Shown: positions 7,024 to 15,262 of the stretch, one piece after another
How positions within the stretch are numbered: position 1 is the first letter of the stretch
How the letters are laid out: the number at the start of each line of letters is the position of its first letter
Notes under the pieces: generated by a model
Told to the model about the DNA's origin: nothing
Databases searched by the model: none
The model's input: only the letters and a program-made list of their open reading frames with translations
From: an uncultured Blautia sp.
GTDB lineage: Bacteria > Bacillota > Clostridia > Lachnospirales > Lachnospiraceae
Assembly (NCBI GenBank): GCA_900551715.1
Contig: URXG01000053.1
Location: forward strand, 1 to 17,622
Length of the DNA stretch: 17,622 nt
Direction of reading: 5' to 3'
Made by a program: the position numbers and the translations under genes

Positions 7024-8208
7024 ATGTCCAGAGGAAGATTTGGAATACATGGAGGGCAGTACATTCCGGAAACACTGATGAATGCAGTTCTGGAACTGGA
7101 AGAAACCTATGAACACTACAAAAATGATCCGGAGTTTAACAGAGAACTGACAGATCTTTTAAATAATTATGCAGGCAGACCATCTTTATTATACTATGCA
7201 CAGCATATGACAGAAGACCTTGGAGGAGCCAAAGTATATCTGAAAAGAGAAGATCTGAACCATACAGGAGCGCACAAGATCAATAACGTTCTGGGACAGG
7301 TTCTTCTTGCAAAAAAAATGGGTAAGACCCGTGTGATTGCAGAGACCGGAGCCGGTCAGCATGGCGTTGCAACAGCTACAGCAGCAGCTCTCATGGGTAT
7401 GGAATGTGAAGTATTTATGGGAAAAGAAGATACCGAAAGACAGGCATTAAATGTTTACAAAATGCGTCTTCTGGGAGCAAAAGTCCATGCAGTTACATCT
7501 GGAACAGCTACTCTGAAAGATGCAGTTTCTGAAACTATGAGAGAATGGACAAACCGTATTGCAGATACTCATTATGTACTTGGGTCTGTTATGGGTCCCC
7601 ATCCTTTCCCAACAATTGTTCGGGATTTTCAGGCTGTAATTTCCAAAGAGATCAAAGAACAGATGTTGGAAAAAGAAGGAAAGTTACCGGATGCAGTGCT
7701 TGCCTGTGTTGGTGGTGGTTCCAATGCAATCGGAACATTTTATCATTTTATTGAGGACGAAGGTGTTCGCCTGATCGGATGTGAGGCAGCAGGAAGAGGC
7801 GTGAACACAGCAGAAACAGCTGCTACCATTGCCACAGGAAAACTTGGAATTTTTCATGGAATGAAGTCTTATTTCTGCCAGGATGAATATGGTCAGATCG
7901 CACCGGTATATTCTATTTCCGCAGGTCTGGACTATCCAGGAGTGGGACCGGAACATGCACATCTTTATGATATCGGACGTGCAGAATATGTACCGGTAAC
8001 GGATGATGAGGCAGTAGACGCATTTGAATATCTTTCCAGAATCGAAGGAATTATTCCTGCTATTGAAAGTGCACATGCAGTGGCTTATGCAAGAAAGATT
8101 GTGCCGCAGATGAGTAAAGACCAGTGTGTTGTTATTACTATTTCAGGACGAGGAGACAAGGACTGTGCAGCAATCGCACGTTACAGAGGGGAGGATATTC
8201 ATGAATAA
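7024..8208 (+). CDS. trpB: tryptophan synthase beta chain
   Basis: A 394-residue PLP enzyme that condenses indole with serine. The PLP lysine is Lys85 in HTGAHKINN. AETGAGQHG (106-114) carries the catalytic glutamate and the indole/serine-binding residues. The glycine-rich phosphate loop GGGSNAIG, EHAHL and SGRGDKD near the C-terminus complete the set. The start at 7024 was preferred over an in-frame codon at 6925 because it gives the normal TrpB N-terminus (MSRGRFGIHGGQY). It also has GAGGAGG at perfect spacing and begins one base after trpF stops. It is a TrpB1 type, working with TrpA in a channelled complex, and overlaps trpA by eight bases. Confidence 0.97.
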   Translation: MSRGRFGIHGGQYIPETLMNAVLELEETYEHYKNDPEFNRELTDLLNNYAGRPSLLYYAQHMTEDLGGAKVYLKREDLNHTGAHKINNVLGQVLLAKKMGKTRVIAETGAGQHGVATATAAALMGMECEVFMGKEDTERQALNVYKMRLLGAKVHAVTSGTATLKDAVSETMREWTNRIADTHYVLGSVMGPHPFPTIVRDFQAVISKEIKEQMLEKEGKLPDAVLACVGGGSNAIGTFYHFIEDEGVRLIGCEAAGRGVNTAETAATIATGKLGIFHGMKSYFCQDEYGQIAPVYSISAGLDYPGVGPEHAHLYDIGRAEYVPVTDDEAVDAFEYLSRIEGIIPAIESAHAVAYARKIVPQMSKDQCVVITISGRGDKDCAAIARYRGEDIHE

Positions 8209-8974
8209 GAAAATTACAGAGGCATTTTCCAGAGGAAAGGCATTTATTCCGTTTGTAACCTGCGGTGATCCCTCTCTGGATGTTACAGAAAAAATTGTTA
8301 ATGCTATGGTAGAAGCAGGTGCAGACCTTATTGAATTGGGAATCCCTTTTTCTGATCCAACAGCAGAAGGTCCGGTGATCCAGGGGGCAAATCTTCGTGC
8401 ATTATCCGGTGGAGTTACTACAGATAAAGTGTTTGATATGGTAGAAAAAATCCGCAAAAATACAGATGTTCCAATGGTATTTATGACTTATGCAAATGTG
8501 GTATTTTCCTATGGAACAGAGCGTTTCTGCAAACGTGCACAGGAAGTAGGAATGGACGGATTGATCCTTCCGGATGTACCTTATGAAGAAAAAGAAGAGT
8601 TTGCAGAAGTGGCAGATAAATATGGACTGGACCTGATCTCTCTGATCGCACCTACATCTCATGAACGGATTGCCACTATTGCAAAAGACGCAGAAGGATT
8701 TGTATACTGTGTATCTTCTCTTGGCGTTACAGGAATGAGAAGTCAGATCACTACAGATATTGGAGCCATGGTGAAACTGGTAAAAGCACAGAAAGATATT
8801 CCATGTGCAGTTGGATTTGGAATTTCCACACCGGAACAGGCAAAGAAGATGGCAGTCCAGGCAGATGGTGTTATTGTAGGTTCTGCTATTGTGAAGTTTT
8901 GTGAAAGTTATGGCGCAGACTGTGTACCTTATATCAAAGAGTATGTAAAATCCATGAAAGATGCAATAAAATAA
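8201..8974 (+). CDS. trpA: tryptophan synthase alpha chain
   Basis: A 257-residue TIM-barrel enzyme that cleaves indole-3-glycerol phosphate and passes indole to TrpB. The start at 8201 follows GGGGAGG and overlaps the end of trpB. The catalytic Glu45 lies in IELGIPFSDP. The second acidic catalytic residue, Asp60 of E. coli TrpA (motif ADGP), is Glu56 here (TAEGP), a conservative change. The other family motifs are present: GDPS (22-25), FMTYANV, LILPDVPYEE, SLIAPTS, VSSLGVTG, VGFGIS and GVIVGSAIVK. It is the last gene of the operon, followed by a terminator. Confidence 0.97.
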   Translation: MNKKITEAFSRGKAFIPFVTCGDPSLDVTEKIVNAMVEAGADLIELGIPFSDPTAEGPVIQGANLRALSGGVTTDKVFDMVEKIRKNTDVPMVFMTYANVVFSYGTERFCKRAQEVGMDGLILPDVPYEEKEEFAEVADKYGLDLISLIAPTSHERIATIAKDAEGFVYCVSSLGVTGMRSQITTDIGAMVKLVKAQKDIPCAVGFGISTPEQAKKMAVQADGVIVGSAIVKFCESYGADCVPYIKEYVKSMKDAIK

Positions 8975-8996
8975 TTTAAAAACAGACACGATGATA

Positions 8997-9042
8997 AGAG
9001 AATCTTTTACTTTACATTATGGTAGAAGATTCTTTTATTTTA
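8997..9042 (+). terminator. trp operon terminator
   Basis: AGAATCTT (8999-9006) pairs with AAGATTCT (9026-9033), followed by a T-rich stretch (TTTATTTTA). It lies 24 bases after the trpA stop. Confidence 0.8.
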
Positions 9043-9082
9043 CAAAGAAATCAAGAACAGGTCATCAGGTTTCTCTTTATTA

Positions 9083-9111
9083 TTGACTGGTAATAAAAAC
9101 CACATTAAAAT
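9083..9111 (+). promoter_or_regulatory. promoter of the hydrogenase-phosphatase-araC unit
   Basis: TTGACT (9083-9088) and TAAAAT (9106-9111) are separated by exactly 17 bases, immediately after the trp terminator. The predicted transcription start is about 9118. That favours ATG 9160, which has a ribosome binding site, over the in-frame ATG 9121, which has none. Confidence 0.7.
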
Positions 9112-9159
9112 AAAAATAACATGAATCTGAAACAGAAGACAATAAAGGAAGAGGATTTT

Positions 9160-10866
9160 ATGTATCATACATCTATTTTGCAGTTTCATACTGCCAATTG
9201 TAAGAACTGTTATAAATGCGTTCGGAATTGCCCGGTAAAAGCGATACGGGTAAAAAATCAGCAGGCACAGATTATAGAAGAACAGTGCGTTCTTTGTGAA
9301 AAATGTACTTCTGTCTGTCCACAGCATGCCAAAGTAGAACATAATGATATTCCGGATATTCAGAAGGAAATTGCAGCTGGGAAAAAAGTAATAGCTTCTG
9401 TACATCCGGCTTACCTGTTCAGATATGGCTGGAACAGTACTGTTTCTCTGGAGAAATGTCTGCAGAAAATAGGTTTCTGGAAAGTTTTTGATGCAGCTCA
9501 GGGAGCTTTTATGATGAAGGAAAAGTATACACAGTTTCTGGAAATACAGCATCAGAAAAAACTGGTAATTTCATCTAACTGCCCGGTGATCGTGCGCATG
9601 ATCGAAAAGAAATATCCCAGAATGACGGAATACCTGGCACCGGTTTATTCTATGATGCAGATGCATACAGAATACTTAAAAGAACAGTATCCAGAAGCCA
9701 TTCTGGTGTATGTCAGTCCCTGTATTTCTGTAATGTCAGAATTAAATGAACCGCAGGCACATATGGATTATGTAATTACATTTCGAGAACTCAGTAACTG
9801 GATGAATGACGTACCGGAGAACTACTCAGAGGAATATGAAAAAAAAGAAATATATCTGTCCAGAATGACCGCAGTTGCCGGAGGGCTGATACAGACAATG
9901 ACCCCAGTGGCGGGTCAGAAATATCTGTCAGTGGATGGAATAGATCAGTGCAAGGAAATACTGAGAGAGTTACAGACAGGGGGATACAAGAATTATTTTA
10001 TAGAAATGAATGCCTGTACAAATGGATGCATTGGAGGACCTTATTCTCAGAAAAGGGAAAAAAAGTTGTTGGATGCATTGATTGGAATCAGAGAAGGTTC
10101 TATGGAAAACGGACAGCCGGATTATCAGAGAGATTACCATATAGAGGTTGCGGAGGTACCTGAAAGAAAATTTGTGCAGGAAGAGATATATCCTGGTAAA
10201 ACTGTCACAAAAGAACAGATTACCCATGTGCTTCAGGAGATGGGTAAATATACAAAAGAAGATGAGTTGAACTGTGGTGCCTGTGGATATGATACCTGCA
10301 GGGCAAAAGCGGTTGCAGTTATTCAGGGAAAAGCAGAGGTATCTATGTGTATTCCTTATATGAGGGAAAAACAGGAGGATTATGCCAATATTATCATCAA
10401 TGCCATGCCAGGACTTCTGGTTACGGTAGATTATGATCTTAATATAGTACAATTAAACAAGGCAGCAAATGATCTGTTTGATATTACACGAAAAAAACAT
10501 CTTCTGGGTAAGCAGGTAGATGAAATCATGGATGATTATGCAATGGTGAATATGATTGCCTTTGAACGGGAAATTGTCCAGGACTGTATTTATCTGGAAG
10601 AACAAAAACGTTATATTGAACGAGTGCTGACCAATGACAGGAAGAATAAACTGATTCTCTGTATTATGAAAGATGTGACAAAAGAAAAAGAATGGGAGAA
10701 AAAACAGAAACGTGCCAAAATAAATGCAGTACAGATGGCGGATAAACTGGCAGAGGAACAGCTTCGGATTGTTCATGAGATTGCCAGTCTTCTGGGCGAA
10801 ACAGCAGCTGATACCAAAGTTGCTGTTGAAGATCTGAAACAGACGATTCTTCAGGAGATAAAGTAA
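9160..10866 (+). CDS. sensory-type [FeFe] hydrogenase with PAS domain (group C-like)
   Basis: A 568-residue protein, probably a cytosolic H2/redox sensor rather than a bulk catalytic hydrogenase. Residues 14-53 hold two [4Fe-4S] ferredoxin motifs (Cys14/17/20/24 and 43/46/49/53). Residues about 75-310 are an H-cluster domain with L1 SSNCP (Cys141), L2 SPCIS (Cys188) and L3 EMNACTNGCIGG (Cys286, Cys290). All four H-cluster cysteines are present, but the proton-relay Cys of catalytic enzymes (TSCCP) is Asn140. A Cx2Cx4Cx16C cluster (372, 375, 380, 397) follows, then a PAS-like domain (about 404-505) and a helical tail (about 506-568). This arrangement matches the HydS/group C hydrogenases described in Clostridia and Thermotoga. 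AAAGGAAGAGG precedes the ATG. The phosphatase gene starts directly after the stop, suggesting that the PAS and helical part passes a signal to it. Confidence 0.9.
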   Translation: MYHTSILQFHTANCKNCYKCVRNCPVKAIRVKNQQAQIIEEQCVLCEKCTSVCPQHAKVEHNDIPDIQKEIAAGKKVIASVHPAYLFRYGWNSTVSLEKCLQKIGFWKVFDAAQGAFMMKEKYTQFLEIQHQKKLVISSNCPVIVRMIEKKYPRMTEYLAPVYSMMQMHTEYLKEQYPEAILVYVSPCISVMSELNEPQAHMDYVITFRELSNWMNDVPENYSEEYEKKEIYLSRMTAVAGGLIQTMTPVAGQKYLSVDGIDQCKEILRELQTGGYKNYFIEMNACTNGCIGGPYSQKREKKLLDALIGIREGSMENGQPDYQRDYHIEVAEVPERKFVQEEIYPGKTVTKEQITHVLQEMGKYTKEDELNCGACGYDTCRAKAVAVIQGKAEVSMCIPYMREKQEDYANIIINAMPGLLVTVDYDLNIVQLNKAANDLFDITRKKHLLGKQVDEIMDDYAMVNMIAFEREIVQDCIYLEEQKRYIERVLTNDRKNKLILCIMKDVTKEKEWEKKQKRAKINAVQMADKLAEEQLRIVHEIASLLGETAADTKVAVEDLKQTILQEIK

Positions 10867-12072
10867 ATGGAAGGACAGAAAAAAAGAAGTGTGCGGACTC
10901 TTGGTGGAATTCCTGTGGGATTCGGCATAGTCAGTCTGAATAAAAAGAAAGAAAAAATTTGTGGAGATTACTATACGATCATTACAGATCCAGACTCCGA
11001 TTCTACCGTAATGGTGTTGTCAGACGGACTGGGAAGCGGTGTAAAAGCCAATATTCTGGCAACTCTGACTGCAGAAATGCTCAGTATTATGATAGCCAGA
11101 AAAGTCAATATCAGAACTGCTGTAAAAGCTGTGGCAGATACTCTTCCGGTGTGCAGTGTCCGTAATCTGGCATATGCGACGTTCACAGTTATGGTAGCTG
11201 AAGAAAATGAAATCTGTCTCCTTCAGTACGATAATCCAGATGTCATTTTACTGCGTAATGGAAAAAATGTAGAGTATTGCAGGGACATTCTTATGTTTGG
11301 GGAAAAGGAGATCCATCAGAGTTATTTTCAGTTCGGAGAAGGTGACATGCTGATATTTATGAGTGATGGTGTGACCAATGCCGGAATGGGAAAAACTACT
11401 TATGCAGGCTGGGGCAGAGAAGAAGTTGTTGGATTTTGCGAGCAGCATTACCGGGATGGGATGAGTGCTCAGGAAATGTCATCTGCCATAGCCGATGCAG
11501 GTCTGGCATTGAACCTAGATGAAACAGACGATGATCTTACTGTGCTGACAGTGGCTGCAATGAAGAAAAATATAGTGAATATTATGGTGGGACCACCAGC
11601 TGACAGAGAGGATGACCGCAGCTATTTTGAGACATTTTTTCAGAAAGAAGGAATGCACGTGGTATGTGGCGGAACTACAGCGAAACTGGTGGCAGACTAT
11701 CTGCAGACAGAAGTTGCAGGATTACCAGATTCCGGTACAGAAGAAGTTCCTGCCATGTCAGAAATCAAAGGAATTGATCTGGTAACAGAAGGCTTGCTGA
11801 CTCTTGAAAAACTGGTTGATTATTGTGATGATTTTCAAGAGGACAGAACATACTTTAATCAGATCATAAAAAAGAAAGATGGGGCAGCAGAACTGTTTCG
11901 GGTTCTGTTTGCGGAGGCTACGGAGATTAATTTCTTCTTTGGGAATGCATTAAACGATAATTATACATCCCTGCATATTGACAGGGAAAAAAAGAAAAAA
12001 ATGGCACTGGAACTGATAGATCATTTAAAAGCCGAAGGTAAAAAAGTAAAGATCTGTTTCTGGTGTGTATGA
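10867..12072 (+). CDS. SpoIIE/RsbU-type PP2C phosphatase with unassigned C-terminal domain
   Basis: A 401-residue protein whose first 230 residues are a PPM-type serine/threonine phosphatase domain. Metal-binding acids are GDYY (Asp34), SDGLGSG (52-58), MSDGVTNAG (165-173) and DDDLTVLTVA (221-230). Such phosphatases often act on anti-sigma-factor antagonists or other phosphoproteins. Residues about 233-401 form a separate domain I do not recognise. It contains VGPPADRED, CGGTTAKLVADYL (267-279) and IDLVTEGLLTLEKL (303-316), and ends in ICFWCV. It follows the hydrogenase stop with no gap, with AGGAG eight bases before ATG inside the hydrogenase gene. Tight coupling implies that the hydrogenase-like protein controls its activity. 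No kinase, anti-sigma factor or STAS substrate is encoded in this window. Confidence 0.88.
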   Translation: MEGQKKRSVRTLGGIPVGFGIVSLNKKKEKICGDYYTIITDPDSDSTVMVLSDGLGSGVKANILATLTAEMLSIMIARKVNIRTAVKAVADTLPVCSVRNLAYATFTVMVAEENEICLLQYDNPDVILLRNGKNVEYCRDILMFGEKEIHQSYFQFGEGDMLIFMSDGVTNAGMGKTTYAGWGREEVVGFCEQHYRDGMSAQEMSSAIADAGLALNLDETDDDLTVLTVAAMKKNIVNIMVGPPADREDDRSYFETFFQKEGMHVVCGGTTAKLVADYLQTEVAGLPDSGTEEVPAMSEIKGIDLVTEGLLTLEKLVDYCDDFQEDRTYFNQIIKKKDGAAELFRVLFAEATEINFFFGNALNDNYTSLHIDREKKKKMALELIDHLKAEGKKVKICFWCV

Positions 12073-12085
12073 ATGGAGGCGTACA

Positions 12086-12907
12086 ATGGAGTTTCAGCAT
12101 GAACTGGTGATCCCAGATGAAGGACTGCCATTTAAGTTTTTTTTATTTGAAGGGAGTCAGGGTAACTATGTAAGAGAAAAACACTGGCATACATCTGTGG
12201 AGATTTTTGCGGTGATGGAAGGTTCTCTTATTTTTTATCTGAATGAAGAAAAGCATCCTCTGAAAGCTGGCGAACTTATGATCGTAAACTCCAATGAGGT
12301 CCATTCCATTGAGTCTCCGGGGGAAAACCAGACGGCGGTTTTACAGATACCGCTGAAACAGTTTGAGGATTATTTTACAGCTCACAGGTTTATCAGATTT
12401 TCGGGAACTTTACCGGAAGCAGACCGGAAACTGGGAAAATTGATTTGTGAGATGTATCAGCTTTATATAGAAAGAGGAAATGGATACGAATTTAAGATCA
12501 GAGCTTTTTATTATGATGTACTTTATATGCTGGTGAATGATTATCGAGTCAGCAAGGCAGGTGAACAGGAGGTACGTTATAGCAGAAGGCTGGATGCGTT
12601 GTCAAGAATTACTACGTATATGCGGGAACATTATCAGGAGGAACTGAAACTTACGGAAATTGCTTCCATGTTCGGATATTCAGATGCATATTTGTCCAGA
12701 ATGTTTCAAAAATATGCTAATGTTAATTTCAAAACATATCTTCAGGATATCCGGATGACCTATGCGTACAGAGAACTTCTGAATACAGACAAGACCATCA
12801 GTCAGATTGCCATGGATAACGGATTCAGCAGTAACAGGGCTTTTTCCAGAGAATTTCAGAAAAGATATGGGATTCTTCCGAGCGAACTGAAAAGAAAAAA
12901 CCAATAG
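12086..12907 (+). CDS. AraC-family transcriptional regulator
   Basis: A 273-residue regulator. The N-terminal cupin domain has HWHTSVEIFAVMEG (33-46), a ligand-binding HxH pattern, and AGELMIVNSNEVHS (61-74). The C-terminal AraC DNA-binding domain has two HTH motifs: LTEIASMFGYSDAYLSRMFQ (189-208) and ISQIAMDNGFSSNRAFSREF (238-257), followed by the family's FQKRYGILPSELK. The start at 12086 was chosen over an in-frame GTG at 12065 because GGAGG lies six bases before it. It sits 13 bases after the phosphatase gene and is probably co-transcribed with it. It also directly precedes a sugar operon, and its cupin domain fits sugar sensing, so its true target is ambiguous between the two. Confidence 0.93.
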   Translation: MEFQHELVIPDEGLPFKFFLFEGSQGNYVREKHWHTSVEIFAVMEGSLIFYLNEEKHPLKAGELMIVNSNEVHSIESPGENQTAVLQIPLKQFEDYFTAHRFIRFSGTLPEADRKLGKLICEMYQLYIERGNGYEFKIRAFYYDVLYMLVNDYRVSKAGEQEVRYSRRLDALSRITTYMREHYQEELKLTEIASMFGYSDAYLSRMFQKYANVNFKTYLQDIRMTYAYRELLNTDKTISQIAMDNGFSSNRAFSREFQKRYGILPSELKRKNQ

Positions 12908-12920
12908 TATCAGATCAGAA

Positions 12921-12950
12921 ACAGGCGGACCGGAACCGTCTGTTTTTTTT
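12921..12950 (+). terminator. terminator after the araC-family gene
   Basis: ACAGGCGG (12921-12928) pairs with CCGTCTGT (12936-12943), with one G-T pair, and runs into eight T's (12943-12950). It separates the hydrogenase unit from the sugar operon. Confidence 0.9.
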
Positions 12951-12971
12951 ACTTTATAACTGTAAAAATTA

Positions 12972-13060
12972 ATTTATAGTATAATGTCAAAAAAATGCTA
13001 TAAATCAGACAAAAAATCCAGCGAAATAAAAAAAGACCTGTGCTATGATGAAGCCATCAT
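12972..13060 (+). promoter_or_regulatory. promoter/operator region of the sugar operon
   Basis: There are two candidate -10 boxes: TATAAT at 12980-12985 and the extended TGC-TATGAT ending at 13047. Neither has a convincing -35, as expected for activator-dependent promoters. An 8-base inverted repeat ATTTATAG (12972-12979) / CTATAAAT (12998-13005) surrounds the first. ATGATG-AAGC-CATCAT (13045-13060) overlaps the second. These are candidate operators for the adjacent AraC-family protein or another regulator. No clear cre site was seen. Confidence 0.45.
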
Positions 13061-13083
13061 AAAAATAAAGGAGGTTACTTCAG

Positions 13084-13701
13084 GTGAAGATTCAGAATGT
13101 AACAGATGATTCATTTCGCAGATATGGAAAAGTGCTGGCGGGATATGATTTTACAGAACTCCTGAAGGAAATGAAACATACTCCGGTACCGGAGGACGTG
13201 ATCTATGTACCATCTGTAGAAGAGATGGAAGCATTGCCGGTAGCGAAGGAGCTTCAGAACAGAGGCTATGGTGGCCTTCCCATTGAAATTGGATATTGTA
13301 ACGGACATAACAAAAAACTAAATGGACTGGAATATCATCGCAATTCAGAAATTAACGTGGCAGTCACAGATCTTGTCCTTTTAATTGGACATCAACAGGA
13401 CATAGAGAAAGATTTTACATACGATACTTCTAAAGTAGAGGCATTCCTTGTTCCTGCAGGAACCGCTATCGAAGTATATGCGACAACTCTTCATTATGCA
13501 CCATGCCATGTAAATGAAAGTGGCTTTCAGTGTGTGGTAGTCCTTCCGAGAGGTACCAATACAGAGCTTGCTTTTGAAAAGGCTTCCGAGGGCGAAGAGA
13601 AACTCCTCACTGCAAAAAATAAATGGCTGATCGGTCATGAAGAAGCTGGGATTGAGGGTGCTTTTAATGGACTGAAAGGTGAAAATATCGAAATTGATTA
13701 A
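13084..13701 (+). CDS. DUF4867-type cupin-like protein in sugar operon
   Basis: A 205-residue protein with a GTG start, supported by AAGGAGG nine bases upstream (13068-13074). I take it to be a DUF4867 family member, which has no established function. The middle has a cupin-like pattern. NGHNKKLNGLEYHRNSEI gives potential metal ligands His75, Glu83, His85 and Glu89. A second strand group, FLVPAGTAIEVYATTLHYAPCH, adds His137 and His142, reminiscent of ureidoglycolate-lyase-like or sugar-isomerase cupins. It is the first gene of an operon with a fucose/arabinose isomerase homologue and a xylulokinase. An auxiliary role such as mutarotation, epimerisation or a second isomerisation of the same sugar is plausible, but this is inferred from context. 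Confidence 0.75.
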   Translation: MKIQNVTDDSFRRYGKVLAGYDFTELLKEMKHTPVPEDVIYVPSVEEMEALPVAKELQNRGYGGLPIEIGYCNGHNKKLNGLEYHRNSEINVAVTDLVLLIGHQQDIEKDFTYDTSKVEAFLVPAGTAIEVYATTLHYAPCHVNESGFQCVVVLPRGTNTELAFEKASEGEEKLLTAKNKWLIGHEEAGIEGAFNGLKGENIEID

Positions 13702-13770
13702 GATCGATTGCATAACTGATAGATCTATAAATGTCAAAAAATAAACATATCAAAGGTGGAGGTAATTATC

Positions 13771-15252
13771 ATGAATAATATTCCTGTAGTAAAACTTGGA
13801 ATGATCGCAGTAAGTCGTGACTGTTTTCCAATCCAGCTTTCTGAGAAGAGACGTGCAGCAATCAAGGACACTTACAAAGGAGAACTTTATGAATGTCCGG
13901 TAACTGTTGAAAACGAAAAAGATGTGGAAAAGGCACTGGAAGATGTAAAGAAAGCTGAGTGCAATGCCCTGGTTGTTTTTCTTGGAAACTTTGGACCGGA
14001 AACTCCGGAAACACTGATTGCAGAAAAATTTGACGGACCTTGTATGTATGTGGCAGCAGCAGAAGGTGACGGAGATATGATTAATGGCAGAGGTGATGCT
14101 TACTGTGGTATGCTGAACTGCTCCTACAACCTGAAGATGCGTCATCTTGAGGCATATATTCCGGAATATCCAGTTGGAACAGCCGATGATATTGCTAAAA
14201 TGATTGCTGATTTTGTACCGATTGCCCGGGCTGTAATTGGTGTACGTAACCTTAAGATCATCACATTTGGACCGCGTCCTCAGGATTTCTTCGCATGCAA
14301 TGCACCAATTAAGGGACTTTACGAACTGGGAGTTGAAATCGAAGAAAACTCAGAGCTGGATCTTCTGGTTGCTTTTAAAGAACATGAAAACGATCCGCGT
14401 ATTCCGGAAGTTTGTGCAGATATGGCAAAAGAAATGGGCGAGGGAAGATACTATGCAGATCTTAATGAAAGAATGGCACAGTTTGAACTTACTCTTCTGG
14501 ACTGGGCAGAAGCTCATAAAGGTGCAAGAAAATATGTAGCATTTGCTGATAAATGTTGGCCGGCATTCCCATCACAGTTTGGATTTGAACCCTGCTATGT
14601 AAACAGCCGTCTGGCTTCAAGAGGCATTCCGGTATCCTGTGAAGTGGATGTCTATGGAGCTCTCAGTGAGTATATCGGACTTTGTATTTCCAACGATGCA
14701 GTGACTCTTCTTGATATTAACAACTCTGTTCCACAGTATATCTATGATGAAGATATCAAAGGAAAATATGATTACAAACTTACAGATACATTTATGGGAT
14801 TTCATTGCGGAAATACACCGGCATGCAAGATGTGTGATTCCAGAGCTGTCAAATATCAGCTGATTCAGCACAGACTTCTTGAGCCGGCAGGATCCGAACC
14901 AGACTTTACAAGAGGTACCCTGGAAGGGGATATTGCAGCTTCTGATATTACTTTCTATCGTCTCCAGTGTAACTCAGAAGGTGAACTGGCAGCATATGTT
15001 GCAGAAGGTGAAGTTCTGGATGTACCTACCAGATCCTTTGGAGGTATCGGCATTTTTGCGATCAGAGAGATGGGAAGATTTTACCGTCATGTCCTGATCG
15101 AAGGCAATTATCCGCATCATGGGGCAGTTATGTTCGGACATTACGGAAAACTTTTCTTTGAAGTAGTGAAATTCCTCGGAATTGATGTAAACAAAATCGG
15201 CTATAATCAGCCGGCAGGAGTAAGATATCCTACAGAAAATCCATGGGGATAA
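13771..15252 (+). CDS. L-fucose/L-arabinose isomerase family protein
   Basis: A 493-residue aldose-ketose isomerase homologue that probably converts an aldopentose or 6-deoxyhexose to the ketose. Candidate metal ligands match the FucI/AraA fold: Glu291 in SCEVDVYGALSEY, Asp315 in TLLDINN and His449/His450 in NYPHHGAVMFGH. The middle region has VRNLKIITFGPRPQDF, and the end has RTFG-like SFGGIGIFA and VRYPTENPWG. The start at 13771 was preferred over a GTG at 13756 because GGTGGAGG lies eight bases before it and would otherwise be inside the gene. The substrate is not fixed by sequence. Pairing with a xylulokinase suggests a pentose that yields xylulose or a similar pentulose, not L-fucose alone. 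Confidence 0.88.
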   Translation: MNNIPVVKLGMIAVSRDCFPIQLSEKRRAAIKDTYKGELYECPVTVENEKDVEKALEDVKKAECNALVVFLGNFGPETPETLIAEKFDGPCMYVAAAEGDGDMINGRGDAYCGMLNCSYNLKMRHLEAYIPEYPVGTADDIAKMIADFVPIARAVIGVRNLKIITFGPRPQDFFACNAPIKGLYELGVEIEENSELDLLVAFKEHENDPRIPEVCADMAKEMGEGRYYADLNERMAQFELTLLDWAEAHKGARKYVAFADKCWPAFPSQFGFEPCYVNSRLASRGIPVSCEVDVYGALSEYIGLCISNDAVTLLDINNSVPQYIYDEDIKGKYDYKLTDTFMGFHCGNTPACKMCDSRAVKYQLIQHRLLEPAGSEPDFTRGTLEGDIAASDITFYRLQCNSEGELAAYVAEGEVLDVPTRSFGGIGIFAIREMGRFYRHVLIEGNYPHHGAVMFGHYGKLFFEVVKFLGIDVNKIGYNQPAGVRYPTENPWG

Positions 15253-15262
15253 GGAGGCGTAC

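Noticed and set aside
6537..7064. Long minus-strand frames opposite trpF and trpA (6537-7064, 8402-8989)
   Set aside because: They are Cys/Phe/His-rich mirror translations of conserved genes, with no ribosome binding sites and no family resemblance.
8126..8200. Upstream extension of trpA from 8126
   Set aside because: It lies inside the conserved end of trpB. The start at 8201 has GGGGAGG and gives the normal TrpA N-terminus.
9121..9159. Hydrogenase start at 9121
   Set aside because: There is no ribosome binding site and it falls only a few bases from the predicted transcription start. ATG 9160 has a strong site.
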